A DNA stretch of 5,885 bases, taken from an uncultured Flavobacteriales bacterium (GTDB lineage Bacteria > Bacteroidota > Bacteroidia > Flavobacteriales_D > Sanyastnellaceae). The stretch's first letter is position 1. Each line of letters opens with the position of its first letter. The stretch covers positions 1-5,885 of the forward strand of contig CAJXOV010000162.1 of NCBI GenBank assembly GCA_913057815.1. The letters are read 5' to 3'. Both the position numbers and the translations under genes were made by a program. Positions 1-5,885 of the stretch are shown in pieces. The notes beneath the pieces were generated by a model that was given only the letters and a program-made list of their open reading frames with translations, had not been told where the DNA came from and ran no database searches.

Positions 1-1
1 A

Positions 2-1369
2 GTAACAGATCAGATAGTAGAGCTAATAGGAGGAAGCGCTGATGATGTGATTCCTGCCAGTGGAAAAACAGGACTAGGAGTCCTCGACATTCTTAAAGCT
101 GTTATAGAAAGAGTACCGGCTCCTAAAGGAGATCCTTCTGCCCCACTTCAGGCTATGATTTTCGATTCTGTTTTTAACTCATTTAGGGGAATTATCGCTT
201 ATGTGAGAGTGCTCAATGGAACGATTAAAAAGAGAGACATTATACAATTCGTTAATTCGAAATCTGAATATATAGCAGATGAAATAGGTACCCTTGGCCT
301 AGACTTAGTCCCTAGACAAGAGTTAAGCGCGGGAAATGTTGGATACATTATTTCGGGTATTAAAATAGCTAAAGAGGTAAAAGTAGGAGATACTGTAACC
401 CTTAAAGCGAACCCGTGTGATGCGGCCGTTCAAGGGTTTGAAGATGTAAAACCGATGGTTTTTGCCGGGATTTATCCTGTAGATACCGATGAGTTTGAGG
501 AGTTAAGGTTTTCATTAGAAAAACTTCAATTAAACGATGCGTCATTAGTGTTTGAGCCAGAATCTTCTATGGCGTTAGGATTTGGTTTTAGATGTGGATT
601 CTTAGGAATGCTGCACATGGAGATTATTCAGGAGCGGTTAGAGCGTGAGTTTAACATGACTGTTATTACTACGGTTCCTAACGTTAGCTATAAGGCATAT
701 ATGAAGAAAGGGGAAATGATAGAGCTTCATAACCCTAGCGACATGCCTGATATTAGTAGAATAGATTATTTAGAAGAACCTTACATAAGCGCACAAATCA
801 TTAGTAAAAGTGAATATGTGGGAGCTATTATGAGTTTGGCTATAGAAAAGAGAGGGGAAATAAAAAACCAAGTTTATTTAACTGCAGACAGAGTAGAGTT
901 AACTTTTGATATGCCGTTAGGAGAAATTGTATTTGACTTCTATGATAAATTAAAGTCGGTTTCTAGAGGGTATGCTTCTTTTGATTATCAGAGAACAGGA
1001 TTCAGAACTTCTAAGCTGGTAAAACTGGATATTCTGCTAAACGGAGACCCGGTAGATGCACTATCAGCATTAATTCATGCAGACAATGCACATAATCTAG
1101 GAAAGAGAATATGTAAAAAACTAAAGGAATTAATTCCACGTCAGCAGTTCATGATAGCGCTTCAGGCAGCTATAGGAGCTAAGATTATATCTAGAGAGAC
1201 TATCTCTGCTGTAAGAAAAGATGTAACAGCCAAGTGTTATGGAGGTGATATCTCTAGAAAAAGAAAGCTACTAGAAAAGCAGAAGAAAGGGAAGAAACGT
1301 ATGCGTCAGGTAGGAAATGTAGAAGTTCCTCAGGCAGCGTTTTTAGCAGTTCTTAAGCTAGATGATTAG
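2..1369 (+). CDS. lepA: Elongation factor 4 (LepA), N-terminus cut off by window edge
   Basis: LepA/EF4 is a ribosome-bound translation GTPase, related to EF-G, that acts on stalled or initiating ribosomes in the cytoplasm. The reading frame is open from base 2, giving 455 residues. The family is about 600 residues long, so roughly 140 residues holding G1-G4 of the GTPase domain lie outside the window. Visible in order: the last helix of the G domain; the G5-like motif ASGKTG (residues 19-24); domain II starting at VPAPKGDP and including [10 protein letters not shown]; domain III with [20 protein letters not shown], a LepA hallmark; an EF-G-like domain V ([19 protein letters not shown]); and the LepA-specific C-terminal domain with [20 protein letters not shown] and the ending FLAVLKLDD. 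All visible blocks are intact, with no frameshift. The GTG at 47 is not the start, because family-like sequence continues upstream. The gene ends in its own terminator. Identification is certain; only the missing N-terminus is unseen. Confidence 0.97.
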   Translation, partial: VTDQIVELIGGSADDVIPASGKTGLGVLDILKAVIERVPAPKGDPSAPLQAMIFDSVFNSFRGIIAYVRVLNGTIKKRDIIQFVNSKSEYIADEIGTLGLDLVPRQELSAGNVGYIISGIKIAKEVKVGDTVTLKANPCDAAVQGFEDVKPMVFAGIYPVDTDEFEELRFSLEKLQLNDASLVFEPESSMALGFGFRCGFLGMLHMEIIQERLEREFNMTVITTVPNVSYKAYMKKGEMIELHNPSDMPDISRIDYLEEPYISAQIISKSEYVGAIMSLAIEKRGEIKNQVYLTADRVELTFDMPLGEIVFDFYDKLKSVSRGYASFDYQRTGFRTSKLVKLDILLNGDPVDALSALIHADNAHNLGKRICKKLKELIPRQQFMIALQAAIGAKIISRETISAVRKDVTAKCYGGDISRKRKLLEKQKKGKKRMRQVGNVEVPQAAFLAVLKLDD

Positions 1370-1394
1370 TATTAAAAGGATTTATTGATTATAG

Positions 1395-1423
1395 GCCTGT
1401 TGCGTTGCAATGGGCTTTTTTTT
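1395..1423 (+). terminator. Intrinsic terminator of lepA
   Basis: A 9-bp stem (GCCTGTTGC at 1395-1403 with GCAATGGGC at 1407-1415, two G-U wobbles in the RNA) closes a three-base GTT loop. It is followed directly by eight T residues (1416-1423). It begins 26 bases after the lepA stop codon and is oriented to stop rightward transcription. There is no T-run on the other strand, so it should work in one direction only. It separates lepA from the next gene, which therefore needs its own promoter. Confidence 0.9.
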
Positions 1424-1515
1424 GGCCGTTTTCCCATCAATAAAACACACAACGTTAATTAAACAATCTGTATGTGAGGGGTTTAGGGTTCTTGTCTGTA
1501 TAATCAATACCATCC

Positions 1516-1536
1516 TTAGTCAAAATCTTAGACTAA
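1516..1536. repeat. Perfect 6-bp inverted repeat just before the next start codon
   Basis: TTAGTC (1516-1521) and GACTAA (1531-1536) are exact reverse complements separated by nine bases. The second arm ends five bases before the ATG at 1542. In RNA it could form a small hairpin over the ribosome landing zone; in DNA it could be an operator. No TAnnTTTG box or Shine-Dalgarno sequence is visible between the lepA terminator and this ATG. A TATAAT-like string at about 1499-1504 is the only other candidate signal. A six-base match in AT-rich DNA can occur by chance, so the function is unproven. Confidence 0.35.
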
Positions 1537-1541
1537 TACTC

Positions 1542-2327
1542 ATGATAAGAATAATAGGCTGTTTTCTTTTAGTAATTGGGATAAGCTCATATTCGTTTTG
1601 TCAAAACACGGCTTTTACATTAGGCATTAGCCAAAGAACGGAAAGGTCTACATTTCAGAATAATGAGTTTGTAAAGAATACAAATAATTATCTATTTGCT
1701 GGATGGCAGCTAACGCAAGAAAAGAGCTCTTGGGAAATTGGGTTTAGTTTTTATATGGAAAAACTGAACATAGATTCATATAGCAATGACACGAGTGGTG
1801 ATGAGTATTCTTATTATAGCAACAAGGTTTTTTCTAAGGCAAAAGTGTCTTATAATTACCTTGGGATAAATACTCAACGAGTAAGGACCTTAATAGAAAA
1901 GAGCGCTTTCAAACTCAATATTGGATGTTTTTTACATTTGGAAAAGTTACTCCATGAGAAGGAGTCGAACCATTCTCAATATAGCTCTGAATATAGATTG
2001 GTCACCTATCCAGGTCTTGAATCCGAAAACACCATAACATCTTCAACAACCAACGAGAGATTTGACGCGGTTTTACTTAAAGAAATGTTTTGGTCTTTTG
2101 GAATAACAATAGCACCAAGAATTGAACGTAAAAACTATTATGTTTCACCTTACTTTTCACTAGGGTTTCATCCAAAATGGAGGGTACATGATAACATGGC
2201 CGAACGAACGCATACCTCCTTGAGGCGGACTTACCTAAACACAAACAATGATATCTCCGAAAGGCGAAATTTTTATGTCTTTCAAGAGGTTGGACTTATC
2301 ATTGGGCGCAATAACAAAAAAAAGTAG
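1542..2327 (+). CDS. Secreted beta-rich protein of unknown function, possible small outer-membrane barrel
   Basis: I do not recognise a family for this 261-residue protein. Residues 1-20 form a signal peptide: a basic start (MIR), the hydrophobic core IIGCFLLVIGI, then SSYSFC. The best cleavage site is before Gln21, matching the Bacteroidota habit of Gln at +1; FC is a poor lipobox, so a lipoprotein is less likely. The mature part alternates hydrophobic and polar residues in aromatic-rich segments: LFAGWQL (51-57), WEIGFSFYM (64-72), AKVSYNYLGI (100-109), FKLNIGCFLHL (123-133), FWSFGITIAPRI (183-194), YYVSPYFSLGFHPKWRV (199-215) and NFYVFQEVGLIIG (243-255). Polar loops rich in Ser, Asn and Thr lie between them. 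That pattern fits an outer-membrane or periplasmic beta-barrel of about eight strands, which is inference. The in-frame ATG at 1410 was rejected because it lies inside the lepA terminator and would put about 44 residues before the signal peptide. The gene ends in three lysine codons, one base from the rlmN stop. Confidence 0.75.
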   Translation: MIRIIGCFLLVIGISSYSFCQNTAFTLGISQRTERSTFQNNEFVKNTNNYLFAGWQLTQEKSSWEIGFSFYMEKLNIDSYSNDTSGDEYSYYSNKVFSKAKVSYNYLGINTQRVRTLIEKSAFKLNIGCFLHLEKLLHEKESNHSQYSSEYRLVTYPGLESENTITSSTTNERFDAVLLKEMFWSFGITIAPRIERKNYYVSPYFSLGFHPKWRVHDNMAERTHTSLRRTYLNTNNDISERRNFYVFQEVGLIIGRNNKKK

Positions 2328-2337
2328 CCTAACTCTT
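2316..2337 (-). terminator. Possible weak terminator of rlmN overlapping the 3' end of the convergent gene
   Basis: On the minus strand, eight T residues (2323 back to 2316) begin five bases after the rlmN stop codon. They overlap the 3' arm of a weak hairpin: AAGAGT (2337-2332) pairs with ACTTTT (2325-2320) around a six-base loop, with one G-U wobble. The same eight bases read on the plus strand are the A-run encoding the lysine tail of the convergent gene. The stem is AT-rich and uses part of the T-run, so termination would be inefficient if it occurs at all. Confidence 0.25.
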
Positions 2338-3399
2338 AAACACAACATTCCCAGCTTTATTCTTATTAGCCAACTGGCCACAAGCTGCGTCTATGTCTTT
2401 TCCTCTAGATCTTCTTACATGAACTATTAGATTGCATTTTTCTTCTAAGAACGTAGCAAATGCATCTACTTTTTTAGGATCTGCTTGTTCAAACTCACCA
2501 TCATCTATTGGGTTGTATTCTATGATGTTAATTTTGCAAGGCACACATTTGGCAAATTCAGCCAATTCTTTGGCGTCTTCGATGGTATCATTAAAATCTT
2601 TGAAGATGATATACTCAAATGTTACCCTAGTTCCTGTTTTTTCATGGAAATACTCCAGTGCTTCTTTTAGAGCAGCTAGATTATTGGTGTCATTGATTTC
2701 CATAATCTCTGTTCTCTTAGCATCATTAGCCGCATGCAGAGAAAGGGCCAGATTAAATCTAACCTCATCATCTCCCAGTTTTTTAATCATTTTAGCTATA
2801 CCCGCTGTAGAGACAGTTATTCTTTTAGGAGAAATTCCCAATCCTTCAGGTGAAGTAATGTGTTCTATAGACTTAAGGACATTGGCATAATTTAGTAATG
2901 GCTCACCCATTCCCATATACACTATGTTACTTAGGTTAATATCGTATCTGGTAGCCGCTTGATTTTTAAGATAAACTACTTGATCATAGATCTCACCGGG
3001 CAATAAATTACGAAGAAGTTTTAACCGACCTGTAGCGCAGAACTTACAGGCTAAACTGCAGCCTGCTTGAGATGAAATACAAGCTGTCATCCTGCTCGAA
3101 GTAGGAATAAGTACGCCTTCTACTGTCTGCTTTACGGGAGTGTTGAATGCGGCCTTTACTGTTCCGTCTTCACTGACCTGCTCATCAGCTACAGTCAAGA
3201 ATGAAAAATCGAAACTTTCCTGAAGCTTTTCCTTTATAGCATTAGGAACATTAGGCATCTGCTCATAGGATGTAACAGATTTCTTCCATAACCAATCATA
3301 AATCTGCTTGGCCCTGAACTTAGGAAAACTGTTTTCCAGGGTCCAGTCTAAAAGAACTTGGAATGAAATATTTCGAATATCTGGTTTTTTTCCTGCCAT
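2329..3399 (-). CDS. rlmN: Dual-specificity RNA methyltransferase RlmN (23S rRNA A2503 / tRNA A37 C2-methyltransferase)
   Basis: RlmN is a cytoplasmic radical-SAM enzyme that makes 2-methyladenosine at A2503 of 23S rRNA and A37 of certain tRNAs, tuning the peptidyl-transferase centre and decoding. The 356-residue protein is close to the family's usual length. It shows an N-terminal RNA-binding-like region (to about residue 90), then SSQAGCSLACKFCATG with the 4Fe-4S ligands Cys114, Cys118 and Cys121 (CxxxCxxC). GMGEP follows at 163-167 (SAM binding), then SLHA at 220-223, YNPI near 295-298, and near the C-terminus DIDAACGQLA with Cys340, the cysteine methylated during catalysis in this family. 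Cfr shares the CxxxCxxC core, but the AACGQL context and the genome setting favour RlmN. ATG at 3399 was chosen over the in-frame TTG at 3414, which falls inside the promoter box. The stop is one base from the convergent gene's stop. All catalytic residues are present. Confidence 0.97.
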   Translation of the reverse strand: MAGKKPDIRNISFQVLLDWTLENSFPKFRAKQIYDWLWKKSVTSYEQMPNVPNAIKEKLQESFDFSFLTVADEQVSEDGTVKAAFNTPVKQTVEGVLIPTSSRMTACISSQAGCSLACKFCATGRLKLLRNLLPGEIYDQVVYLKNQAATRYDINLSNIVYMGMGEPLLNYANVLKSIEHITSPEGLGISPKRITVSTAGIAKMIKKLGDDEVRFNLALSLHAANDAKRTEIMEINDTNNLAALKEALEYFHEKTGTRVTFEYIIFKDFNDTIEDAKELAEFAKCVPCKINIIEYNPIDDGEFEQADPKKVDAFATFLEEKCNLIVHVRRSRGKDIDAACGQLANKNKAGNVVFKS

Positions 3400-3411
3400 G
3401 GTATTGCACCG

Positions 3412-3419
3412 CAAAGATA
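3412..3419 (-). promoter_or_regulatory. Bacteroidota -7 promoter box (TATCTTTG) of rlmN
   Basis: Reading leftward, TATCTTTG matches the Bacteroidota consensus TAnnTTTG at all six fixed positions. Its last base is only 12 bases before the rlmN ATG at 3399. With the usual spacing from this box to the transcription start, the mRNA leader would be about 5-9 bases, too short for a normal ribosome-binding site. No TTG is obvious at the -33 position; the sequence there is pyrimidine-rich. The box implies that rlmN can be transcribed independently of the genes upstream of it. Confidence 0.7.
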
Positions 3420-3465
3420 GGTGAAGAAAAGATGCAGAGAATTAAAGGGGATGTAAAGAGATTTT

Positions 3466-3813
3466 TTACGCCTCTTTTTTGAATATAAATCTATAGGTGA
3501 TTATTTCATCTATGTTTATATCGTCTTTTTGAAGTTGAATTTTATTCAGCTTGGTTCTGACATAATCTACTAAATCAGGATTTTCAGACTTAATGTCTAG
3601 AATGTTAGCCTTACCGTCTAATCCAATTTTGAAGCTCACCTCTACTTCCCCGTGAAGCGCTTGAGTAGGAGATTCTGTCGTACCCGTCTTCTGAGGATCA
3701 GTATCTCCTTTACAATCTAAAACTCCAGATACTACATGCACAGACCCTAAAAAGATAGAAGCGGTTAACCACAGAAAAGCAAGGCTTTTTTTTATGTAGG
3801 AAGAGTGTAACAT
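3466..3813 (-). CDS. Small exported protein with a TonB-C-like domain
   Basis: This is a 115-residue hypothetical protein. A basic stretch (KK at 8-9) followed by a hydrophobic run to about residue 30 (LAFLWLTASIFLG...VVSG) is a signal peptide. Cys34 in VLDC is not a good lipobox because Asp precedes it. A polar linker rich in Thr and Pro (35-53) leads to a compact domain at about 55-113. Its pattern GEVEVSFKIGLDGKANILDI, then a helix-like DLVDYVRTKLNKI, then a final strand TYRFIFKK resembles the beta-alpha-beta C-terminal domain of TonB-type proteins. It lacks the retained membrane anchor and long proline-rich spacer of a true TonB, so an independent periplasmic protein is more likely than an energy transducer. 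It lies about 100 bp downstream of the coiled-coil gene and 66 bp before the rlmN start. The ATG at 3813 directly precedes the signal peptide, which supports the start. The domain assignment is by eye. Confidence 0.75.
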   Translation of the reverse strand: MLHSSYIKKSLAFLWLTASIFLGSVHVVSGVLDCKGDTDPQKTGTTESPTQALHGEVEVSFKIGLDGKANILDIKSENPDLVDYVRTKLNKIQLQKDDINIDEIITYRFIFKKEA

Positions 3814-3837
3814 GTAGGCAAGACGATTACTTAGAGA

Positions 3838-3867
3838 TAAAGTTACAGCATTCTATGCCAGTGCATA
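3838..3867 (-). promoter_or_regulatory. Candidate promoter with an embedded inverted repeat upstream of the TonB-C-like gene
   Basis: On the minus strand, TAACTTTA (3845 to 3838) matches five of the six fixed bases of the Bacteroidota -7 box TAnnTTTG, and it ends 24 bases before the ATG at 3813. Just upstream, TATGC (3854-3858) and GCATA (3863-3867) form an inverted repeat around CAGT, placed where a -7/-33 spacer would be. That is a reasonable operator position. No TTG is seen at -33. Both elements are short and could be chance in this AT-rich gap. Confidence 0.3.
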
Positions 3868-3914
3868 AAAAATTAACATAAATATTGCAAAAAACAATAA
3901 GTATAAATATCAGT

Positions 3915-4796
3915 TTAATTGAGACTTAAAGAGGTTTGACCAATCTTATGCTCTTGTTCGTAGATGTAAATAGTGTAATCTCCTTTCTTAAGAGTACTAG
4001 AATTAGGGATGTTATAAAACACGCACACATCCATTTCTTCATTGGCATAATTCACTACCCTTCTTATACTATATGATCCTAATTCTCCGTCAAACATTCT
4101 ACTGGCCTCGCTTCCGCTAGGGTTCATAATAGTTCCGTTAGGTGCTTGAATTCTTAGGTAAATAAACTTGTCACCCGGAGGGCTGATAAGGTTTTTTCTT
4201 AAACTGAAACAAGTTTTAATTAATTCAGCTTTAGATGCTCTTTCTGTTTCTACTTGTTTCCCTGAGCTTTTTAAACGAATGGCATTACTCGAAATATCTC
4301 CAGCTGCTAATATGGCTCCAGCTTCTAATTTTCCTTCTAACTCTTCCTTTTGACTAGTAAGCTTATCTCTCTTAACTCTCTCGTTTCCTAAATCAGTTCT
4401 TAATCCTGAGATTTCATCTGCTTGTGCTCGGCTGAGTTGGTTCAGTGAATCAATTTGGTATACATACCCTTTCATTATTCCCCTTAGAGTCTCAGCTTCC
4501 TTTTTGATTTTGTACACGTCATAATCTCTATTCTTCACTTTTTGGAGTAAACCATCGATTTGTTCTTTTTGAGAAATCATTTCGGCAGTGAGCATTTCGT
4601 TATCAGTTCTCAAAGTATCATAACTGAACTTCATTTTTTCAAGCTCCAGTTGTACGCGCTCTCTATCCGCGCTAACATCTGCTACCTCAGTTGTTTTTTC
4701 AACTATCTCTGTCTGTTTTGCTGAAACTTTCCAGCCTAAAAAGGCACATAGAATTCCTAAAAGGACTATGAGGGCGATGTAAACTTTGTTATTCAT
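3915..4796 (-). CDS. Membrane-anchored coiled-coil protein with C-terminal beta domain, unknown function
   Basis: I do not know a function for this 293-residue protein, though its architecture is clear. Residues 4-24 (KVYIALIVLLGILCAFLGWKV) form one N-terminal transmembrane anchor. No cleavage site follows, so the rest is probably held in the periplasm. Residues of about 28-160 are a long coiled coil rich in Glu, Lys, Gln and Leu, with almost no proline. A short Ala/Gly/Ser-rich linker (159-180) leads to a globular C-terminal domain (about 190-293). That domain has strand-like segments KFIYLRIQAPNG, YSIRRVVNYANEEMDVCVFY and GDYTIYIYEQEHKIGQTSLSL, which suggest an Ig-like beta sandwich; this is inferred by eye. 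It starts 42 bp after the asmA-like stop with no terminator between, so the two are very likely co-transcribed. Matches of such proteins to SMC or Spindly usually reflect only the coiled coil and should not be read as function. Confidence 0.85.
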   Translation of the reverse strand: MNNKVYIALIVLLGILCAFLGWKVSAKQTEIVEKTTEVADVSADRERVQLELEKMKFSYDTLRTDNEMLTAEMISQKEQIDGLLQKVKNRDYDVYKIKKEAETLRGIMKGYVYQIDSLNQLSRAQADEISGLRTDLGNERVKRDKLTSQKEELEGKLEAGAILAAGDISSNAIRLKSSGKQVETERASKAELIKTCFSLRKNLISPPGDKFIYLRIQAPNGTIMNPSGSEASRMFDGELGSYSIRRVVNYANEEMDVCVFYNIPNSSTLKKGDYTIYIYEQEHKIGQTSLSLN

Positions 4797-4838
4797 AGGT
4801 AAAGAATTTAAGTTATAAAATTAGTCTATCAGTTCTGC

Positions 4839-5885
4839 TTAAAAATCATCATCATCATCTTCTTCTGACGGTGAATTGTTGATGATTTCTTTGGCTTTTT
4901 TCTCTTTGTCTGGAGTTGATGATTTCTTTTTGTCAGTAGAATCATTCCACTCTATAGTAACGCGTGGCTTTTTATCTTGTTGTTCTTTCGGTTTGTCGAT
5001 TACAGCAGATGAAGTTTTAGCTGAGAATTCATTTTTAACCAAAGATTTGATTTTTTGCTTTTCTTCTTTTCTATTCTCTTTTCTCTGGTTTTTAACGGCT
5101 AGTTTATCGTATCCAAATTCAGGATCTGAAGTGCTACCATTCATAGAAATGAAAACATATTTAGACATTCCCTTTTCATCATCTGCCAGTCCTTCACGCT
5201 TAGTGAGGTCAGCTAGGTCAAACCCTATTGAGTAAGATATTTGGTTGTCAAAATTATGAGACCCTTCTGCTTTAATATTAAGCGCGTCCGATAACACATT
5301 CATTTTAGGAATTTGAACAGTCTCGTTTTTAATGATAATCGTGTTGCTCAGCTTAGAGAATTTCACGTGTTCCAGTTTTTTCGAAATCGAATTCACGTTA
5401 GTCATAGCATTAACCAGCTTTTTTTCTACTAAATAATCACCAACCTCCATTAAGGAGTTTTGACCAATAAGTTCGCCATCCGTTACTACTAAATCGGCCA
5501 CAGCATCTATACTTTTAGGCTCTAGCTCTAGCTCATTATTCATAGATGCACGGAAAGAGAAGTCACTGGTTATGGTTCCTTCCAAATGATTATTAGTAAT
5601 AAACTTCTGTCCGAAATTTTCAAAACTTTCAAATAAATCGCTGATATTCATATTAATAATCCGGCCGTCACTCACGATGTTTAATTTATCTTCAGAAACC
5701 TGTGTTATAGTTATAGAAGAGTTAAACTCACCTTCCGAAGTTTTCATTTTAAGAGGAGATATTTTTAGCTGTCGGTTTTTAAGCTTCATTAAACTGCTTA
5801 CTTCTGAGGCAGAAAACTCCCTGAATTCCATGTTTTCAATTGAAGTGTTGAGTTCAAAATCGATGTGGTCAGGCAGTTTGAATTT
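4839..5885 (-). CDS. AsmA-like envelope protein, C-terminal part, N-terminus beyond window edge
   Basis: AsmA-family proteins are inner-membrane-anchored periplasmic proteins; larger relatives act as bridges for phospholipid transport to the outer membrane. Here 348 residues are visible, and the frame is open to the right edge (KFKLPDHIDFELNTSIENM...), so the internal ATG at 5831 is not the start. Family-like features are repeated amphipathic strands in lines such as LKISPLKMKTSEG, the segment ISDLFESFENFGQKFI (about 81-97) followed by LEGTITSDFSF, then LVVTDGELIGQNSLMEVGDYL, VKFSKLSNTIIIKN, VQIPKMNVLSDALNIKAEGS and HNFDNQISYSIGFDLADL. After GSTSDPEFGYDKLAVK comes a lysine/glutamate-rich, probably disordered tail of about 90 residues ending in EEDDDDDF. 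The tail is unusually charged. The family call is strong, but no partner or substrate can be assigned. Confidence 0.85.
   Translation of the reverse strand, partial: KFKLPDHIDFELNTSIENMEFREFSASEVSSLMKLKNRQLKISPLKMKTSEGEFNSSITITQVSEDKLNIVSDGRIINMNISDLFESFENFGQKFITNNHLEGTITSDFSFRASMNNELELEPKSIDAVADLVVTDGELIGQNSLMEVGDYLVEKKLVNAMTNVNSISKKLEHVKFSKLSNTIIIKNETVQIPKMNVLSDALNIKAEGSHNFDNQISYSIGFDLADLTKREGLADDEKGMSKYVFISMNGSTSDPEFGYDKLAVKNQRKENRKEEKQKIKSLVKNEFSAKTSSAVIDKPKEQQDKKPRVTIEWNDSTDKKKSSTPDKEKKAKEIINNSPSEEDDDDDF
4845..4859 (-). repeat. Short GAT trinucleotide repeat encoding five aspartates
   Basis: Five identical GAT codons (ATC five times on the plus strand) encode Asp-Asp-Asp-Asp-Asp near the end of the asmA-like gene, preceded by two GAA codons and followed by Phe and the stop. 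Using one codon throughout makes this a tiny microsatellite. A change in copy number would lengthen or shorten the acidic tail without shifting the frame. Confidence 0.6.

Noticed and set aside
28..49. AGGAGG followed by ATG/GTG codons, looking like a ribosome-binding site and start at GTG 47
   Set aside because: LepA-like sequence is open and continuous upstream to base 2, and the Ala/Ser-Gly-Lys-Thr-Gly region lies well inside normal LepA. The purine run is coding sequence.
1455..1462. Palindrome TTAATTAA upstream of the secreted-protein gene
   Set aside because: Eight-base A/T-only palindromes are expected by chance in DNA this AT-rich, and its position matches no promoter element.
1410..1541. 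Upstream in-frame ATG at 1410 as the start of the secreted protein
   Set aside because: It falls in the stem of the lepA terminator, and it would place about 44 residues ahead of a well-formed signal peptide that begins at 1542.
2432..2890. Plus-strand open frames of about 60-150 codons across the rlmN region
   Set aside because: They are antisense to a fully conserved rlmN, have low-complexity Ser/Leu-rich translations, and show no start signals or domains.
3400..3414. TTG start at 3414 for rlmN
   Set aside because: The TTG is part of the -7 promoter box and so would not be in the transcript; the ATG at 3399 gives the normal protein length.
3880..3914. Possible terminator after the coiled-coil gene (TATTG...CAATA on the minus strand)
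   Set aside because: It has only a 5-bp AT-rich stem, its T residues are in the loop and none follow directly, so it is not a convincing intrinsic terminator.
3915..4796. Assigning the coiled-coil protein as an SMC or chromosome-segregation protein
   Set aside because: It has no ATPase motifs and has an N-terminal membrane anchor; any resemblance would come from the coiled coil alone.
4876..5235. Plus-strand open frame of 119 codons opposite the asmA-like tail
   Set aside because: Its Phe/Ser-rich translation is the expected shadow of Lys/Glu-rich codons on the other strand, and no start signals are seen.

Overview
The window looks like an ordinary chromosomal segment from a member of the Bacteroidota, most likely a Flavobacteriales-type marine or environmental bacterium. 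Four things point there. The DNA is AT-rich. None of the four gene starts inside the window has a convincing Shine-Dalgarno sequence. A textbook Bacteroidota -7 promoter box (TATCTTTG) lies directly in front of rlmN. The protein families (Bacteroidota-style LepA ending in LKLDD, an AsmA-like protein with a charged tail, and a membrane-anchored coiled-coil protein beside it) are typical of that phylum. The species cannot be named from this sequence.

Layout: positions 2-1369 (+) hold the C-terminal three quarters of lepA (elongation factor 4), cut off by the left edge and followed by a clear intrinsic terminator (1395-1423). A secreted, beta-rich protein of unknown function follows at 1542-2327 (+). 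It meets rlmN (2329-3399, -) tail to tail with one base between the two stop codons. Left of 2328 all genes read rightward, and from 2329 to the right edge all genes read leftward.

The leftward block, in transcription order, starts with an AsmA-like envelope protein (5885-4839, N-terminus beyond the right edge). Next come a membrane-anchored coiled-coil protein (4796-3915, 42 bp downstream), a small exported protein with a TonB-C-like domain (3813-3466, about 100 bp further on), and finally rlmN, which has its own promoter box.

Functionally there are two themes. lepA and rlmN act on the ribosome: a translation GTPase, and the radical-SAM methyltransferase for 23S rRNA A2503 and tRNA A37. The others are cell-envelope proteins of poorly known or unknown role, of which the asmA-like/coiled-coil pair is very probably co-transcribed. 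I see no mobile element, CRISPR array, tRNA or rRNA, and no gene-free stretch longer than about 170 bases. I do not see strong evidence for a previously undescribed system. The most interesting points are the asmA-like/coiled-coil/TonB-C-like cluster, the near-leaderless rlmN promoter and the one-base convergent junction.
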